From positions 3,534,001-3,598,000 of the forward strand of contig NZ_CP021455.1 of NCBI RefSeq assembly GCF_002158865.1: DNA of 64,000 bases, in the 5' to 3' direction. The notes beneath the pieces were generated by a model. The model was given only the letters and a program-made list of their open reading frames with translations, made no database searches and was not told the origin of the DNA. Every line of letters starts with the position of its first letter. The first letter of the stretch is position 1. Source of the DNA: Comamonas serinivorans (GTDB taxonomy: Bacteria > Pseudomonadota > Gammaproteobacteria > Burkholderiales > Burkholderiaceae_C). Both the position numbers and the translations under genes were made by a program. This document shows positions 8,662 through 17,701 of this stretch, in pieces.

Positions 8662-9903
8662 TCACGCCAGCTGCAGCAGGCCGTCCAGGCCGCGGCGCAG
8701 GTCGGCCTGCAGGTCGCCGACGTGCTCCAGGCCCACGGACAGGCGCATCAGCCCCTGCACCACGCCCGCAGCCTGACGTTGCTCCTCGCTCAGGCGGCCG
8801 TGCGAGGTGCTGGCCGGGTGCGTGATGATGGTTTTCACATCGCCCACGTTGGTGGCGATGGAGCAGACGCGGCAAGCGTCGATGACCTGGAAGGCGCGGC
8901 GGCGGGCCTGTTCGGGCGACTCGGCCTTCACCGCGAACGACAGGATGGAGCCGCCCACCCCGCCCTGCTGGCGCATGGCCAGCGCGTGCTGCGGGTGCGA
9001 CGCCAGGCCCGGGTAGAACACGCGGTCCACCTCGGGCTGGGCCTCGAGCCAGCGTGCCATCGCCCCGGCGGACTCGCTCTGGGCGCGCATGCGGATGGCC
9101 AGCGTCTCCATGCCCTTGAGCACGACCCAGGCGTTGAAGGGCGCCAGCACCATGCCGGCCGACTTGATCAGCGTGGCCAGCACGTCGATGTGCTTGACCG
9201 CACCGCAAACGGCGCCGGCCATCACGCGGCCCTGGCCATCAAGTGACTTGGTGCCCGAGTGGATGACGAGGTCGGCGCCCAGGCTGATGGGGCGCTGCAG
9301 GGCCGGCGTGGCGAACGCGTTGTCCACGGCCAGCAACGCGCCAGCGGCATGGGCGATCTGGGCCAGCGCGGCGATGTCACACACCTCGGTCAGCGGGTTG
9401 GTCGGCGTTTCGGCGAACAACAGCTTGGTGTTGGGCCGCACGGCCGCCTGCCAGGCGCCCACGTCGGTCTGGGACACGAAGCTGGACTCGACGCCGAAGC
9501 GCGCGAACTCCGAGCCAATGAGCTTGATCGTGGAGCCGAACATGGACTGCGAGCAGATCACGTGGTCGCCCGCGCGCAGCAGGCCCAGGCACATCAGCGT
9601 GATGGCCGCCATGCCGCTGGACGTGGCCACGGCCGCCTCGGCGCCCTCGAGGGCCGCCAGACGACGCTCGAACGCCGTCACCGTGGGGTTGCTGGTGCGG
9701 CTGTAGGTGTAGCCGGCTTCGGCGCCGGCAAAGCGCTGGGCCGAGGTGGCGGCGTCCGGCTGCACGAAGCCGCTGGTCAGGTACAGCGCTTCGGAATGCT
9801 CGCCGAACGGGCTGCGCGCCACGCCCTCGCGCACGGCCAGGGTGTCGGGGTGCAGGCCGTCGGGCAGGCCCAGCTCAAAAGCGTCGGATGGATTGGATGG
9901 CAT
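8662..9903 (-). CDS. metZ: O-succinylhomoserine sulfhydrylase
   Basis: 413 residues. Cys/Met-metabolism PLP enzyme that makes homocysteine from O-succinyl- or O-acetylhomoserine and sulfide in methionine synthesis. The PLP lysine is K219 in HSGTKSLDGQGR; other family blocks are YSRTSNPTVTAFERRLAALEG, ATSSGMAAI and the C-terminal SIATNVGDVKTIITHPASTSH. Length and the GQGR after the lysine favour MetZ over cystathionine beta/gamma enzymes. It lies directly downstream of purF with palindrome copy 5 between them, the common order in Burkholderiales. The donor preference cannot be read from sequence. Confidence 0.93.
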   Translation of the reverse strand: MPSNPSDAFELGLPDGLHPDTLAVREGVARSPFGEHSEALYLTSGFVQPDAATSAQRFAGAEAGYTYSRTSNPTVTAFERRLAALEGAEAAVATSSGMAAITLMCLGLLRAGDHVICSQSMFGSTIKLIGSEFARFGVESSFVSQTDVGAWQAAVRPNTKLLFAETPTNPLTEVCDIAALAQIAHAAGALLAVDNAFATPALQRPISLGADLVIHSGTKSLDGQGRVMAGAVCGAVKHIDVLATLIKSAGMVLAPFNAWVVLKGMETLAIRMRAQSESAGAMARWLEAQPEVDRVFYPGLASHPQHALAMRQQGGVGGSILSFAVKAESPEQARRRAFQVIDACRVCSIATNVGDVKTIITHPASTSHGRLSEEQRQAAGVVQGLMRLSVGLEHVGDLQADLRRGLDGLLQLA

Positions 9904-9929
9904 GGCGGCCTGTTCTACAGAAAAATCAA

Positions 9930-9981
9930 AGGGTATACAGGGATTCTCGTTACCAAGATAACGAGAACCACCTGGTACTCC
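9930..9981. repeat. 52-bp palindromic repeat, copy 5
   Basis: Outer arms GGGTAT and GTACTCC, with a long inner stem TTCTCGTT / AACGAGAA whose bases differ from the consensus on both sides together. It lies between the purF stop (10 bp away) and the metZ start (26 bp away). Confidence 0.88.
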
Positions 9982-9991
9982 CCCACAGGGT

Positions 9992-11464
9992 TCACTCTTC
10001 GTCAGCAGTCTCGGTGCTGACCACGCGGCTGGCCCGCATGCGCTCGATGGACTCGGGCGTGATGTCGCCGGTCACGTAGACGCCGTCGAAGCACGAGGCA
10101 TCGAAACCCGTGAGCTGGGGGTTCAGGCTGCCCACGGCGCGCTTCATGCCCTCCACGTCCTGGTAGATCAGCGCATCGCACCCGATGTACTCGCGCACCT
10201 CTTCGAGCGTGCGGCCCGCAGCCACCAGCTCATCGGCCGACGGCATGTCGATGCCATAGACGTTGGGGTAGCGCACCGGCGGCGCAGCGCTGGCCAGGTA
10301 GACCTTGTTGGCGCCGGCGTCGCGGGCCATCTGGATGATTTCCTTGGACGTGGTGCCGCGCACGATGGAGTCATCGACCAGCAACACGTTGCGGCCCTTG
10401 AACTCGCTGGTGATGACGTTGAGCTTCTGGCGCACCGATTTCTTGCGCACGGACTGGCCGGGCATGATGAAGGTGCGGCCCACGTAGCGGTTCTTCACGA
10501 AGCCCTCGCGGTAGGGCTTGCCCAGCAGGTGCGCCAGCTGCGTGGCACTGGGCCGGCTGGATTCGGGAATCGGGATCACGACGTCGATCTCGCTGGGCGG
10601 CACCACCGACACCACGCGCTGCGCCAGGGACTCGCCCAGGTTCAGGCGCGCCTGGTAGACCGAGATGCCGTCCATGGTCGAGTCGGGCCGCGCCAGGTAG
10701 ACGTACTCGAAGATGCAGGGGTCGAGCTTGGGGTTGTCGGCACATTGCTGGGCCTGCATGCGCCCCTCCAGGTCGATCACGATGGCTTCGCCGGGCGCCA
10801 CGTCGCGCTCGAAGAGGAAGCCCGTGCCTTCCAGGGCCACCGATTCGCTGGCCACCATGAAGCTGCCATCCTCGCCCTGGCCCATGGCCAGCGGCCGAAT
10901 GCCGTGCGGGTCGCGGAACGCAACCAGACCGAAGCCCGCCACCATGGCGATGGCGGCGTACGAGCCGCGCACGCGCTGGTGCACGCGGCGCACGGCCTTG
11001 AACACGTCCTCGGCCTTGAGCGGCAGGCCCGCCGAGGCGCGCTCGAGCTCGTGCGCGAACACGTTGAGCAGGACTTCGGAGTCGCTCTCGGTGTTGATGT
11101 GGCGGTGGTCGGTGTGGAACAGCTCCTGCTTCAGCGCCTGCGCGTTGGTCAGGTTGCCGTTGTGCGCCAGCACGATGCCGAAGGGCGCATTCACATAGAA
11201 GGGCTGCGCCTCTTCCTCGCTGTTGGCGTCGCCCGCCGTGGGGTAACGGACCTGGCCCAGGCCCACGTTGCCCGGCAGCGCGCGCATGTTGCGCGTGCGG
11301 AAGGCGTCGCGCACCATGCCCTTGGCCTTGTGCATGAAGAACGTGCGCCCCTGCTGGGTCGCGATGCCTGCCGCATCCTGGCCACGGTGCTGCAGCAGCA
11401 GCAGCGCGTCATACAGCAGTTGATTCACAGGTGCGTTGTTGACAACGCCGACGATTCCACACAT
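9992..11464 (-). CDS. purF: amidophosphoribosyltransferase
   Basis: 490 residues. First step of de novo purine synthesis: PRPP plus glutamine gives 5-phosphoribosylamine. The N-terminal nucleophile Cys2 in MCGIVGVV is exposed after Met removal. The Ntn glutaminase domain fills about the first 230 residues, and the phosphoribosyltransferase PRPP motif is VLLVDDSIVRGTTSKEI (360-376). AGGAAAG precedes the start. It lies in the classical folC-dedD-cvpA-purF order, so its transcription is probably linked to folate and envelope genes upstream. Complete, nothing unusual. Confidence 0.98.
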   Translation of the reverse strand: MCGIVGVVNNAPVNQLLYDALLLLQHRGQDAAGIATQQGRTFFMHKAKGMVRDAFRTRNMRALPGNVGLGQVRYPTAGDANSEEEAQPFYVNAPFGIVLAHNGNLTNAQALKQELFHTDHRHINTESDSEVLLNVFAHELERASAGLPLKAEDVFKAVRRVHQRVRGSYAAIAMVAGFGLVAFRDPHGIRPLAMGQGEDGSFMVASESVALEGTGFLFERDVAPGEAIVIDLEGRMQAQQCADNPKLDPCIFEYVYLARPDSTMDGISVYQARLNLGESLAQRVVSVVPPSEIDVVIPIPESSRPSATQLAHLLGKPYREGFVKNRYVGRTFIMPGQSVRKKSVRQKLNVITSEFKGRNVLLVDDSIVRGTTSKEIIQMARDAGANKVYLASAAPPVRYPNVYGIDMPSADELVAAGRTLEEVREYIGCDALIYQDVEGMKRAVGSLNPQLTGFDASCFDGVYVTGDITPESIERMRASRVVSTETADEE

Positions 11465-11499
11465 CTTGCTTTCCTGGCGCGGTCGAGCCGCGCGTCACT

Positions 11500-12045
11500 T
11501 CAAACACCCGTTCCAGCCGCCCGGCCCTCCTGGGGCCACAGCGATTGCAACTCAGGCGAAACCCAAGGCCTCGCGGCCAGCACCCCTTGCGTCAACCAGG
11601 CGGCCACGAACGAGGCCTTCCAGGTTGCAGCATCGCGCAAGGGCGTCATCAGCACCACCAGGCTCACCAAACCCAGCAGCAAGCCCCCGCGCAGCATCCC
11701 GAACACGGCGCCCAAGCCACGATCCATGCCGCTGAGCACGCTGCCCTGGATCACCGACCGCAGCGCCAGCGCCAGCAGCTTCAGCACCAGTCGAACGCCC
11801 AGCAGCACCAAGCCGAAGCCCAGGCCGTGCAGCACACCTGGTGGCAAGTCCTGCCAAGGCAAGGCCCTGGCCACCGAATCGGCGAACAGCCAGGCGGCCA
11901 TCAGCGCCAGCACCCAGCTGGCCAGGCTCACCACCTCGAACACCAGGCCGCGCCACGCACCCACCAGCGCCGACCACAGCAACACGCCCAACAGCGCCAG
12001 GTCCAGCCCGTTGCCGGCGGGCCAGCCCGTCACCGCACCCTCCAT
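11500..12045 (-). CDS. cvpA: CvpA family inner-membrane protein
   Basis: 181 residues with about four hydrophobic segments (DLALLGVLLWSALVGAWRGL, VLALMAAWLF, GLGFGLVLLGVRLVLKLLALAL and LLLGLVSLVVLM) and the family loop near FEVVSLASWVLAL. CvpA was first linked to colicin V export in E. coli and is connected with envelope homeostasis; its biochemical role is not settled. It lies 35 bp upstream of purF and 61 bp downstream of dedD, in the conserved operon. The start ATG at 12045 is the only reasonable one. Confidence 0.92.
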   Translation of the reverse strand: MEGAVTGWPAGNGLDLALLGVLLWSALVGAWRGLVFEVVSLASWVLALMAAWLFADSVARALPWQDLPPGVLHGLGFGLVLLGVRLVLKLLALALRSVIQGSVLSGMDRGLGAVFGMLRGGLLLGLVSLVVLMTPLRDAATWKASFVAAWLTQGVLAARPWVSPELQSLWPQEGRAAGTGV

Positions 12046-12106
12046 GGACCACCTTCACACCGGTCCGGCGCCAGCCAAGCCCGGGTCAATGGCTTTGGCC
12101 ACGGTG

Positions 12107-12988
12107 TCACAGTTCGGCGATGCCGGAATACAGGCCCAGGGACTTGACCTTCTGCGCGGCGCTTTCGGCTTCGCTTCGGCTGGTGAACGGGCCCACGCGA
12201 ACCCGCGTGCGCTTGCCGTCCTTGGTGTCGATGACCTGGATGTAGGTGCGGATGCCCGCGCGTTCAAGCTTGCTGCGGGCTTCTCTGGCCCGTGCGTCTT
12301 CGGCAAACGAGCCCACCTGCACCACGAACCGGCCTGCGTCGGATTTGTCCTTATCAGCCTTCTCGCGCTCGGCTTTTTCCTGGGCCAGGCGTTTGTCACG
12401 CTCGGCCTTGTCCCTGGCGGCCTTCTCCTGGGCCTGGCGCTTCTCGCGTTCGGCCTTGTCTTTGGCGGCTTTTTCCCGGGCGGCCTTCTCACGCGCGGCC
12501 TTGTCCTGGGCCGCTTTGTCCTGGGCCGCCCGGGCCTTGGCCTCTTTCTCGGCCTGTTCGCGTTCGGCCTGCTGGCGGGCCTGGGCCGCGCGCTCGGCGT
12601 CGGCGCTGGCCGCGCCGCGTGCGGCACCCGGGGGCTCGGTGGCGTCGCCCGTCACCACCTCTTCGTGGTCGTTCAGGCTGTCCTGCGCCGCGACGCTCTC
12701 GATGCGCGCGTTGGGCGCCAGGGTCTGCACCCCATCGCGTTCGGGAATGTGGAAGGCCAGGTCCGACGCCACAGGACGTGGCTCGGTGTCGAACAGCATG
12801 GGAAAGCCGATGACCGCGCCCACCACCAGCACCGTGGCGCCGATGACGCGATGGCGGGCCCGCTGACGCAGGCTTTCAACGCTTTCGGTGGGAGCGGCCT
12901 GCTTGCGCGCGCTGGTGGAGGCCCCGGCACGGCGGCGAGCGTCAGGCGCCTCGCCCTGTCCGGGCAAGCGAAACTTGAATAGAGCCAT
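12107..12988 (-). CDS. dedD: SPOR-domain protein, DedD-like
   Basis: 293 residues. A basic cytosolic N-terminus leads to one membrane segment (about 48-66, HRVIGATVLVVGAVIGFPMLF), then a long Ala/Lys/Glu-rich helical stretch with near-repeats such as AAREK, AEREKRQAQEK and AERDKRLAQEK. A C-terminal SPOR domain follows (about 218-293: FVVQVGSFAEDARAREA and RVRVGPFTSRSEAE). SPOR domains bind denuded septal peptidoglycan, so the protein probably acts at the division site. It sits between folC and cvpA, 18 bp after folC, as in E. coli. Confidence 0.93.
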   Translation of the reverse strand: MALFKFRLPGQGEAPDARRRAGASTSARKQAAPTESVESLRQRARHRVIGATVLVVGAVIGFPMLFDTEPRPVASDLAFHIPERDGVQTLAPNARIESVAAQDSLNDHEEVVTGDATEPPGAARGAASADAERAAQARQQAEREQAEKEAKARAAQDKAAQDKAAREKAAREKAAKDKAEREKRQAQEKAARDKAERDKRLAQEKAEREKADKDKSDAGRFVVQVGSFAEDARAREARSKLERAGIRTYIQVIDTKDGKRTRVRVGPFTSRSEAESAAQKVKSLGLYSGIAEL

Positions 12989-13006
12989 GGGCGGTGTGGG
13001 CGGCTA

Positions 13007-14308
13007 TCAGTGACCTGCGTGGGGCGCAGGCATGCGCGGCGTTCCGTGCTGCAGGATGCCTCCCACGGTGTAGAAGGATCCAAAGACGACGATTCTATCA
13101 GTGGGCTGTGCGGCCGCGATGGCGGCATCGAGCGCCTGCTGAGGGTCGCCAAATGACTGCACGGCCACGTCTTTGCGCCGCGTCGTGGCGCGCCAGACGT
13201 CCTCGAGCTGATCGGCCTTGGCCGCGCGCGGCGTGGGCAGGTCGGTGAAATACCAGCGCTCGACCAGGGGGTCCATGCGCGCCAGGATGGCAGCGAAGTC
13301 CTTGTCGCCCATGGCACCGAACACGGCATGCGTGGTGGGGAAAAAGCCCATGGCATCGAGGTTCTCCGCCAGCGCCGCCACGGCGTGCGGGTTGTGCGCC
13401 ACGTCGAGGATGAGGTTGGGCTGTCCGGGCACGATCTGAAAGCGCCCCGGCAGCGTGACCAGGCCCAGCCCCACGCGCACGGCCTGCGCCGTCACCGGCA
13501 GCCGCGTGTGCAGGGCTTCGAGCGCCGCCAGCACGCCGGCCGCGTTGGCCAGCTGGTTGGCGCCGCGCAGTGCCGGGTAGGCCAGGCTGCTGTAGCGCTT
13601 GTGGCGGCCGCTCCAGTTCCACTGCTGACGCTCTTGTCCGGGTGCGGGCAAAAAGCGGTAGTCCCGCCCCATCAGCCACAGGTCGGCCCCGATCGCCTCC
13701 GCGTGATCGATCACGCTCTTGGGGGGTACAGGGTCACTCACCACAACGGGCGATCGGGGGCGCATGATACCGGCCTTCTCCAGGCCAATCGCCTCGCGCG
13801 TCTCGCCCAGCAGCTCGGTGTGGTCCAGGTCGATGCTGGTGATGATGGCGCAATCGGCGTCGAACACGTTCACCGCGTCCAGCCGCCCGCCCAGGCCGAC
13901 TTCCAGCACCATGACATCGAGCTGGGCCTGGCTCATGGCGGCCACGATGGCCAGGGTGGTGAACTCGAAATAGCTCAGGCTGATGTCGCCCCGCGCCGCC
14001 TCGACGGCTTCGAAGCCGGGCAGCAGCTGCGCCTCGGTGGCGATCTCGCCGCGAATGCGGCAACGCTCCTCGAAATGCACCAGATGCGGCGAGCTGTAGA
14101 CCCCCACCTTGTAGCCTGCCTGCAGCAGGATGGATTCGAGCATCGCGCAGGTGGAGCCCTTGCCGTTGGTGCCGGCCACGGTGATGACCGGGCAACCGGG
14201 CTGGAGCCCCATGCGGCGCGCCACCTCTTGCGAGCGCGCCAGCCCCATGTCGATGGTCTTGGGATGCAGTTGCTCGCAATGCGCGAGCCAGTCGGCGAGT
14301 GTTTTCAT
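13007..14308 (-). CDS. folC: folylpolyglutamate synthase / dihydrofolate synthase
   Basis: 433 residues from the ATG at 14308 (MKTLADWLAHCEQ); the frame is open upstream but that part does not resemble FolC. The Mur-ligase ATP loop VAGTNGKGSTCA is at about 44-55, SPHLVHFEERCRI follows, and the C-terminal domain contains DVAHNPHAVAAL. It adds glutamate to dihydropteroate and to reduced folates. It is the first gene of folC-dedD-cvpA-purF. The usual accD neighbour is absent; an ArsC/Spx-like gene diverges 94 bp away, so the promoter must lie in 14309-14402. Confidence 0.95.
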   Translation of the reverse strand: MKTLADWLAHCEQLHPKTIDMGLARSQEVARRMGLQPGCPVITVAGTNGKGSTCAMLESILLQAGYKVGVYSSPHLVHFEERCRIRGEIATEAQLLPGFEAVEAARGDISLSYFEFTTLAIVAAMSQAQLDVMVLEVGLGGRLDAVNVFDADCAIITSIDLDHTELLGETREAIGLEKAGIMRPRSPVVVSDPVPPKSVIDHAEAIGADLWLMGRDYRFLPAPGQERQQWNWSGRHKRYSSLAYPALRGANQLANAAGVLAALEALHTRLPVTAQAVRVGLGLVTLPGRFQIVPGQPNLILDVAHNPHAVAALAENLDAMGFFPTTHAVFGAMGDKDFAAILARMDPLVERWYFTDLPTPRAAKADQLEDVWRATTRRKDVAVQSFGDPQQALDAAIAAAQPTDRIVVFGSFYTVGGILQHGTPRMPAPHAGH

Positions 14309-14402
14309 CGGGGGCCGATTGTCACCCAGGCCATGTGCCCGCCTCGGCCGTGGGGCGAAGGGCACGCCGGAACCGCCACGGATTCTTGGCATGATCGGCC
14401 CC

Positions 14403-14774
14403 ATGTCTGCACACCCCACCCCCACGCTCTACGGCATCCCCAACTGCGACACGGTGAAAAAAGCCCGCACCTGGCTGCAGGCGCAGGGCGTCACCCACAC
14501 CTTCCACGACTTCAAGAAGCAGGGCCTGGACGCCGCCACCGTGCTGGCCTGGACCCGCCAGCTGCCCTGGGACCAGGTGCTGAACAAGCGCGGCACCACC
14601 TGGCGCCAGCTCAGCGACAGCGAGCAAGCGCGGGCGACCGACGCGGCCTCGGCCGCCGCCCTGATGGCCGAGCACCCCAGCCTGGTCAAGCGGCCGGTGG
14701 TGGCCTGGCCGGACGGCACGGTGACCGTTGGCTTCGATGCCGACGCCTGGCAGGCCCGCCTCGCCCAAGGCTGA
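14403..14774 (+). CDS. ArsC/Spx/YffB-family thioredoxin-fold protein
   Basis: 123 residues from the ATG at 14403; an in-frame ATG at 14391 would add four. The protein opens with TLYGIPNCDTVKKARTWL, so it has a single active-site cysteine, C15, where arsenate reductases have CxxxxxR. The later block VKRPVV matches the ArsC/YffB family. YffB-type proteins are thought to use glutathione as a reductant with an unknown substrate. The pattern GIPNCDTVKKA favours the YffB branch over true arsenate reductase. It ends 8 bp before the cardiolipin synthase start, so the two are probably co-transcribed. Confidence 0.85.
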   Translation: MSAHPTPTLYGIPNCDTVKKARTWLQAQGVTHTFHDFKKQGLDAATVLAWTRQLPWDQVLNKRGTTWRQLSDSEQARATDAASAAALMAEHPSLVKRPVVAWPDGTVTVGFDADAWQARLAQG

Positions 14775-14782
14775 CGGCAGCC

Positions 14783-16240
14783 ATGCACGCTGCCCTGCAC
14801 CACGCCTGGCTCGTGCTCGAGCCCTGGCGCGCGGCCCTGGCCTGGGCCTGGGTGGTCTACGCCATCTGGCTGGCGGTCTGGATCGTGCTGCAAAAGCGCT
14901 CGCCCGTGTCCACGCTCACCTGGGTGATCACCCTGGTGCTGATGCCGGTGCTGGGCCTGCTGATCTACCGCGTCTTCGGCCCGCAGCGCATCAAGCGGCA
15001 GAACCTGCGCCGCAGCCGCAGCGAAGACGCCTTCATCGACAAGGCCGACGTGCGGACGCTGCTGCGCCAGCGCGAAGAGGCGCCCGACTGGGCCCGCGCC
15101 CACAGCACGCTGATCGAGCGCGCCTGCGGCCTGCCCATGTCCAGCTGCCACAGCGCGCGCTACCTGCAAAACGGCCACGCCACGCTGGAGGCGCTGCTGG
15201 AGGCCATCGGCCAGGCCCAGCACCACATCCACCTCGAGTACTACATCTTCGAGCACGACGAGAGCGGCAAGGCCGTGCTGCAGGCGCTGCACCGCAAAGC
15301 CAGCCAGGGCGTGAAGGTGCGCCTGCTGGTCGATGCCGTGGGCTCGCCGCTGCTGAGCGGCCGGCGCGGCAAGGCCGTGCTGAAGGCCTTGCTCGACGCC
15401 GGCGGCGAGTTCAGCGTGTTCCACCCCACGCGCTTCGACCGCCACCGGCCGCTGGTCAACCTGCGCTCGCACCGCAAGATCGCCATCATCGACGGGCGCA
15501 TCGGTTTCACCGGCGGCATCAACGTCTGCGACACCGAAAACGAGCGCGTCAACCCCGACACGGCCTTCCGCGACACGCATTTGCGGCTGGAGGGCGCGGT
15601 GGTCAGCTGGCTGCAGTACCTGTTCGTGCAGGACTGGGTGTACGCCACCCAGCAGGGCCTGACCTCGGGCGACCTCTTCGTCGCCCAGGCACCCGGCCCC
15701 ATCCACGCGCAGGTCGTGGCCAGCGGGCCCGACAGCCCAGCGCAGGCCATCCACCGCGCCATGATCGACACCATCGACCAGGCCGAGGAACGCGTCTGGC
15801 TGGTGACGCCCTACTTCGTGCCGACCGAGCCGGCGCTCACCGCGCTGACGAACGCGGCCCTGCGCGGCGTGGACGTGCGCATCATGGTGCCGCGCATGAG
15901 CGATTCGCGCGTGGTGACCTGGGCCGCGCGCTCGTACTACGACGAACTCACCCGCGTCGGCGCCCAGATCTACGAATACGGCCCGCGCATGCTGCATGCC
16001 AAAACCCTGCTGGCCGACCACCGCATCGCCCACATCGGCACGGCCAACTTCGACTACCGCAGCTTCATGCTGAACTTCGAGCTCAGCGTGGTGCTGTTCG
16101 ACGAGCCCGCCAACCACGACCTGGCCCGCATGTTCGAGGCCGACGCCGCGCAGTGCACCCGCGTGCCGCGGCGGCGCGAACTGCCGTTTCTGCCCCGGCT
16201 GGCCGAGGCCTCGGCGCGCCTGCTGGCGCCCCTGCTGTGA
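14783..16240 (+). CDS. cls: cardiolipin synthase, phospholipase D type
   Basis: 485 residues from the ATG at 14783. Two N-terminal membrane helices (about 17-36 and 43-63, the second followed by YRVFGPQRIKR) anchor the enzyme to the inner membrane. The two HKD catalytic motifs are H230-x-K232-x4-D237 (HRKIAIIDGR, followed by GFTGGIN) and H405-x-K407-x4-D412 (HAKTLLADHR, followed by IGTANFDYRS). It condenses phosphatidylglycerol, or PG and PE, to cardiolipin. Length is standard for ClsA-type enzymes. It is coupled to the upstream ArsC-like gene and followed by palindrome copy 6. Confidence 0.95.
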   Translation: MHAALHHAWLVLEPWRAALAWAWVVYAIWLAVWIVLQKRSPVSTLTWVITLVLMPVLGLLIYRVFGPQRIKRQNLRRSRSEDAFIDKADVRTLLRQREEAPDWARAHSTLIERACGLPMSSCHSARYLQNGHATLEALLEAIGQAQHHIHLEYYIFEHDESGKAVLQALHRKASQGVKVRLLVDAVGSPLLSGRRGKAVLKALLDAGGEFSVFHPTRFDRHRPLVNLRSHRKIAIIDGRIGFTGGINVCDTENERVNPDTAFRDTHLRLEGAVVSWLQYLFVQDWVYATQQGLTSGDLFVAQAPGPIHAQVVASGPDSPAQAIHRAMIDTIDQAEERVWLVTPYFVPTEPALTALTNAALRGVDVRIMVPRMSDSRVVTWAARSYYDELTRVGAQIYEYGPRMLHAKTLLADHRIAHIGTANFDYRSFMLNFELSVVLFDEPANHDLARMFEADAAQCTRVPRRRELPFLPRLAEASARLLAPLL

Positions 16241-16275
16241 ATCAGCCCATTGCCTGATCAGAACGTACCGAAAAG

Positions 16276-16327
16276 CCAGTATCAACCGACACCGATGATT
16301 TTCACAACGGCAGATGCACCATACTGC
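16276..16327. repeat. 52-bp palindromic repeat, copy 6
   Basis: Outer arms CCAGTAT and ATACTGC; the right inner arm is AACGG and the left arm is degenerate. It lies 36 bp after the cls stop and 33 bp before the acyl-CoA dehydrogenase start. Confidence 0.85.
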
Positions 16328-16360
16328 CTCACCCTTCAACACAATACCAGGAGACACCCC

Positions 16361-17497
16361 ATGCTGCTCAGCCCCGAACACGAGATGACCCGCGACGCCA
16401 TGCGCGCCTTCGTGCAAGCGCAAATCGCCCCCCACGCCGCCCGCTGGGACCGCGAGCGCCACTTCCCCGCCGCCGAGCTCAAGGCCCTGGGCGAGCTCGG
16501 CGCCATGGGCATGACCATCCCCCCCGAATGGGGCGGCGCAGGCATGGATTACCTGAGCCTGGTGCTGACGCTGGAGGAGATTGCCGCCGGCGACGGCGCC
16601 ACCTCCACCATCGTCAGCGTGCAAAACTCGCTGGCCTGCGGCATCACCCACAAATACGGCACCGAAGCGCAGAAGGAAACCTGGCTCAAGCCCCTGGCCA
16701 GCGGTCAGGCCCTGGGCTGCTTCTGCCTGACCGAGCCGCACACGGGCTCCGACGCCTCAGCCATCACCACGCGTGCCGAGCGGGACGGTGATCACTTCGT
16801 GCTCAACGGCGTCAAGCAGTTCATCACCACCGGCCAACATGCCGACGTGGCCATCGTCTTCGCCGTGACCGACAAGGCCGCCGGCAAAAAAGGCATCTCG
16901 TGCTTCCTGGTGCCCACGGCCACGCCGGGCTATGTGGTGCTGCGGCTTGAAGAGAAGATGGGCCAGCACGCGTCGGACACGGCGCAGATCGGCCTGGAGA
17001 ACTGCCGCGTGCCGGCCAGCGCCCTGCTCGGCGCCGAGGGTGAGGGCTACAAGATCGCGCTGTCCAACCTCGAGGCCGGCCGCATCGGCATCGCCGCCCA
17101 GTCGGTCGGCATGGCGCGCGCCGCCTACGAAGCCGCCGTGCGCTACGCCAAGGACCGCGTCACCTTCGGCGAGCCGCTGATGAACCACCAGGCCGTCGCC
17201 TTCCGCCTGGCCGACATGGCCACGCAGATCGACGCCGCGCGCCTCATGGTCTGGCGCGCCGCGCAGCTGAAGGACGCCGGCCAGCCCTGCCTGACCGAGG
17301 CCTCGATGGCCAAGATGTTCGCCTCTGAAATGGCCGAAAAGGTGGCCTCGGCCGCCATCCAGATCCACGGCGGCGCCGGCTACGTGAGCGACTTCCCCGT
17401 CGAACGCATCTACCGCGACGTGCGCGTGACGCAGATCTACGAAGGCGCGAACGACATCCAGCGCCTGGTCATCGCGCGCGCCATTGCGGCAGCTTGA
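16361..17497 (+). CDS. acyl-CoA dehydrogenase
   Basis: 378 residues from the ATG at 16361, chosen for the upstream AGGAG; the open frame begins earlier in palindrome copy 6. FAD-dependent oxidation of an acyl-CoA to the 2,3-enoyl-CoA. Family signatures are CFCLTEPHTGSDASAI, the FAD-binding QIHGGAGYVSDFPVERIYRD and the C-terminal QIYEGANDIQRLVIAR, in which E361 is the position of the catalytic base in short/medium-chain enzymes. The chain length specificity cannot be told; no other fatty-acid or branched-chain degradation genes adjoin it. Confidence 0.93.
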   Translation: MLLSPEHEMTRDAMRAFVQAQIAPHAARWDRERHFPAAELKALGELGAMGMTIPPEWGGAGMDYLSLVLTLEEIAAGDGATSTIVSVQNSLACGITHKYGTEAQKETWLKPLASGQALGCFCLTEPHTGSDASAITTRAERDGDHFVLNGVKQFITTGQHADVAIVFAVTDKAAGKKGISCFLVPTATPGYVVLRLEEKMGQHASDTAQIGLENCRVPASALLGAEGEGYKIALSNLEAGRIGIAAQSVGMARAAYEAAVRYAKDRVTFGEPLMNHQAVAFRLADMATQIDAARLMVWRAAQLKDAGQPCLTEASMAKMFASEMAEKVASAAIQIHGGAGYVSDFPVERIYRDVRVTQIYEGANDIQRLVIARAIAAA

Positions 17498-17510
17498 TGC
17501 TCAAAATTAT

Positions 17511-17562
17511 GGGGTATGGCCCTGTTTCCGATGTCCATGAAACGGCAATAGGCGCATACCCC
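17511..17562. repeat. 52-bp palindromic repeat, copy 7
   Basis: Outer arms GGGGTATG and CATACCCC are perfectly paired; the inner arms are CCGAT and AACGG. It begins 13 bp after the acyl-CoA dehydrogenase stop. Confidence 0.92.
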
Positions 17563-17701
17563 AACATCCAAATGCACGCACGACACACGATGCAGCGCCC
17601 GGCCTGATCGGCCACGCCGCCCATCGCGGGCGGGTGCCCGGCCGCTGCGCGCCAAGGCACAGGCTGCCGGCGCCCGCGCGATCCCATCCCCTGGACCCAC
17701 A

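Noticed and set aside
10529..12982. Plus-strand open frame of 817 codons across purF, cvpA and dedD
   Set aside because: Antisense shadow in GC-rich sequence; three conserved genes lie on the other strand.
13328..14782. Long open frame upstream of and continuous with cardiolipin synthase, giving a 970-residue protein
   Set aside because: It is antisense to folC over this part. The conserved protein starts at the ATG at 14783.
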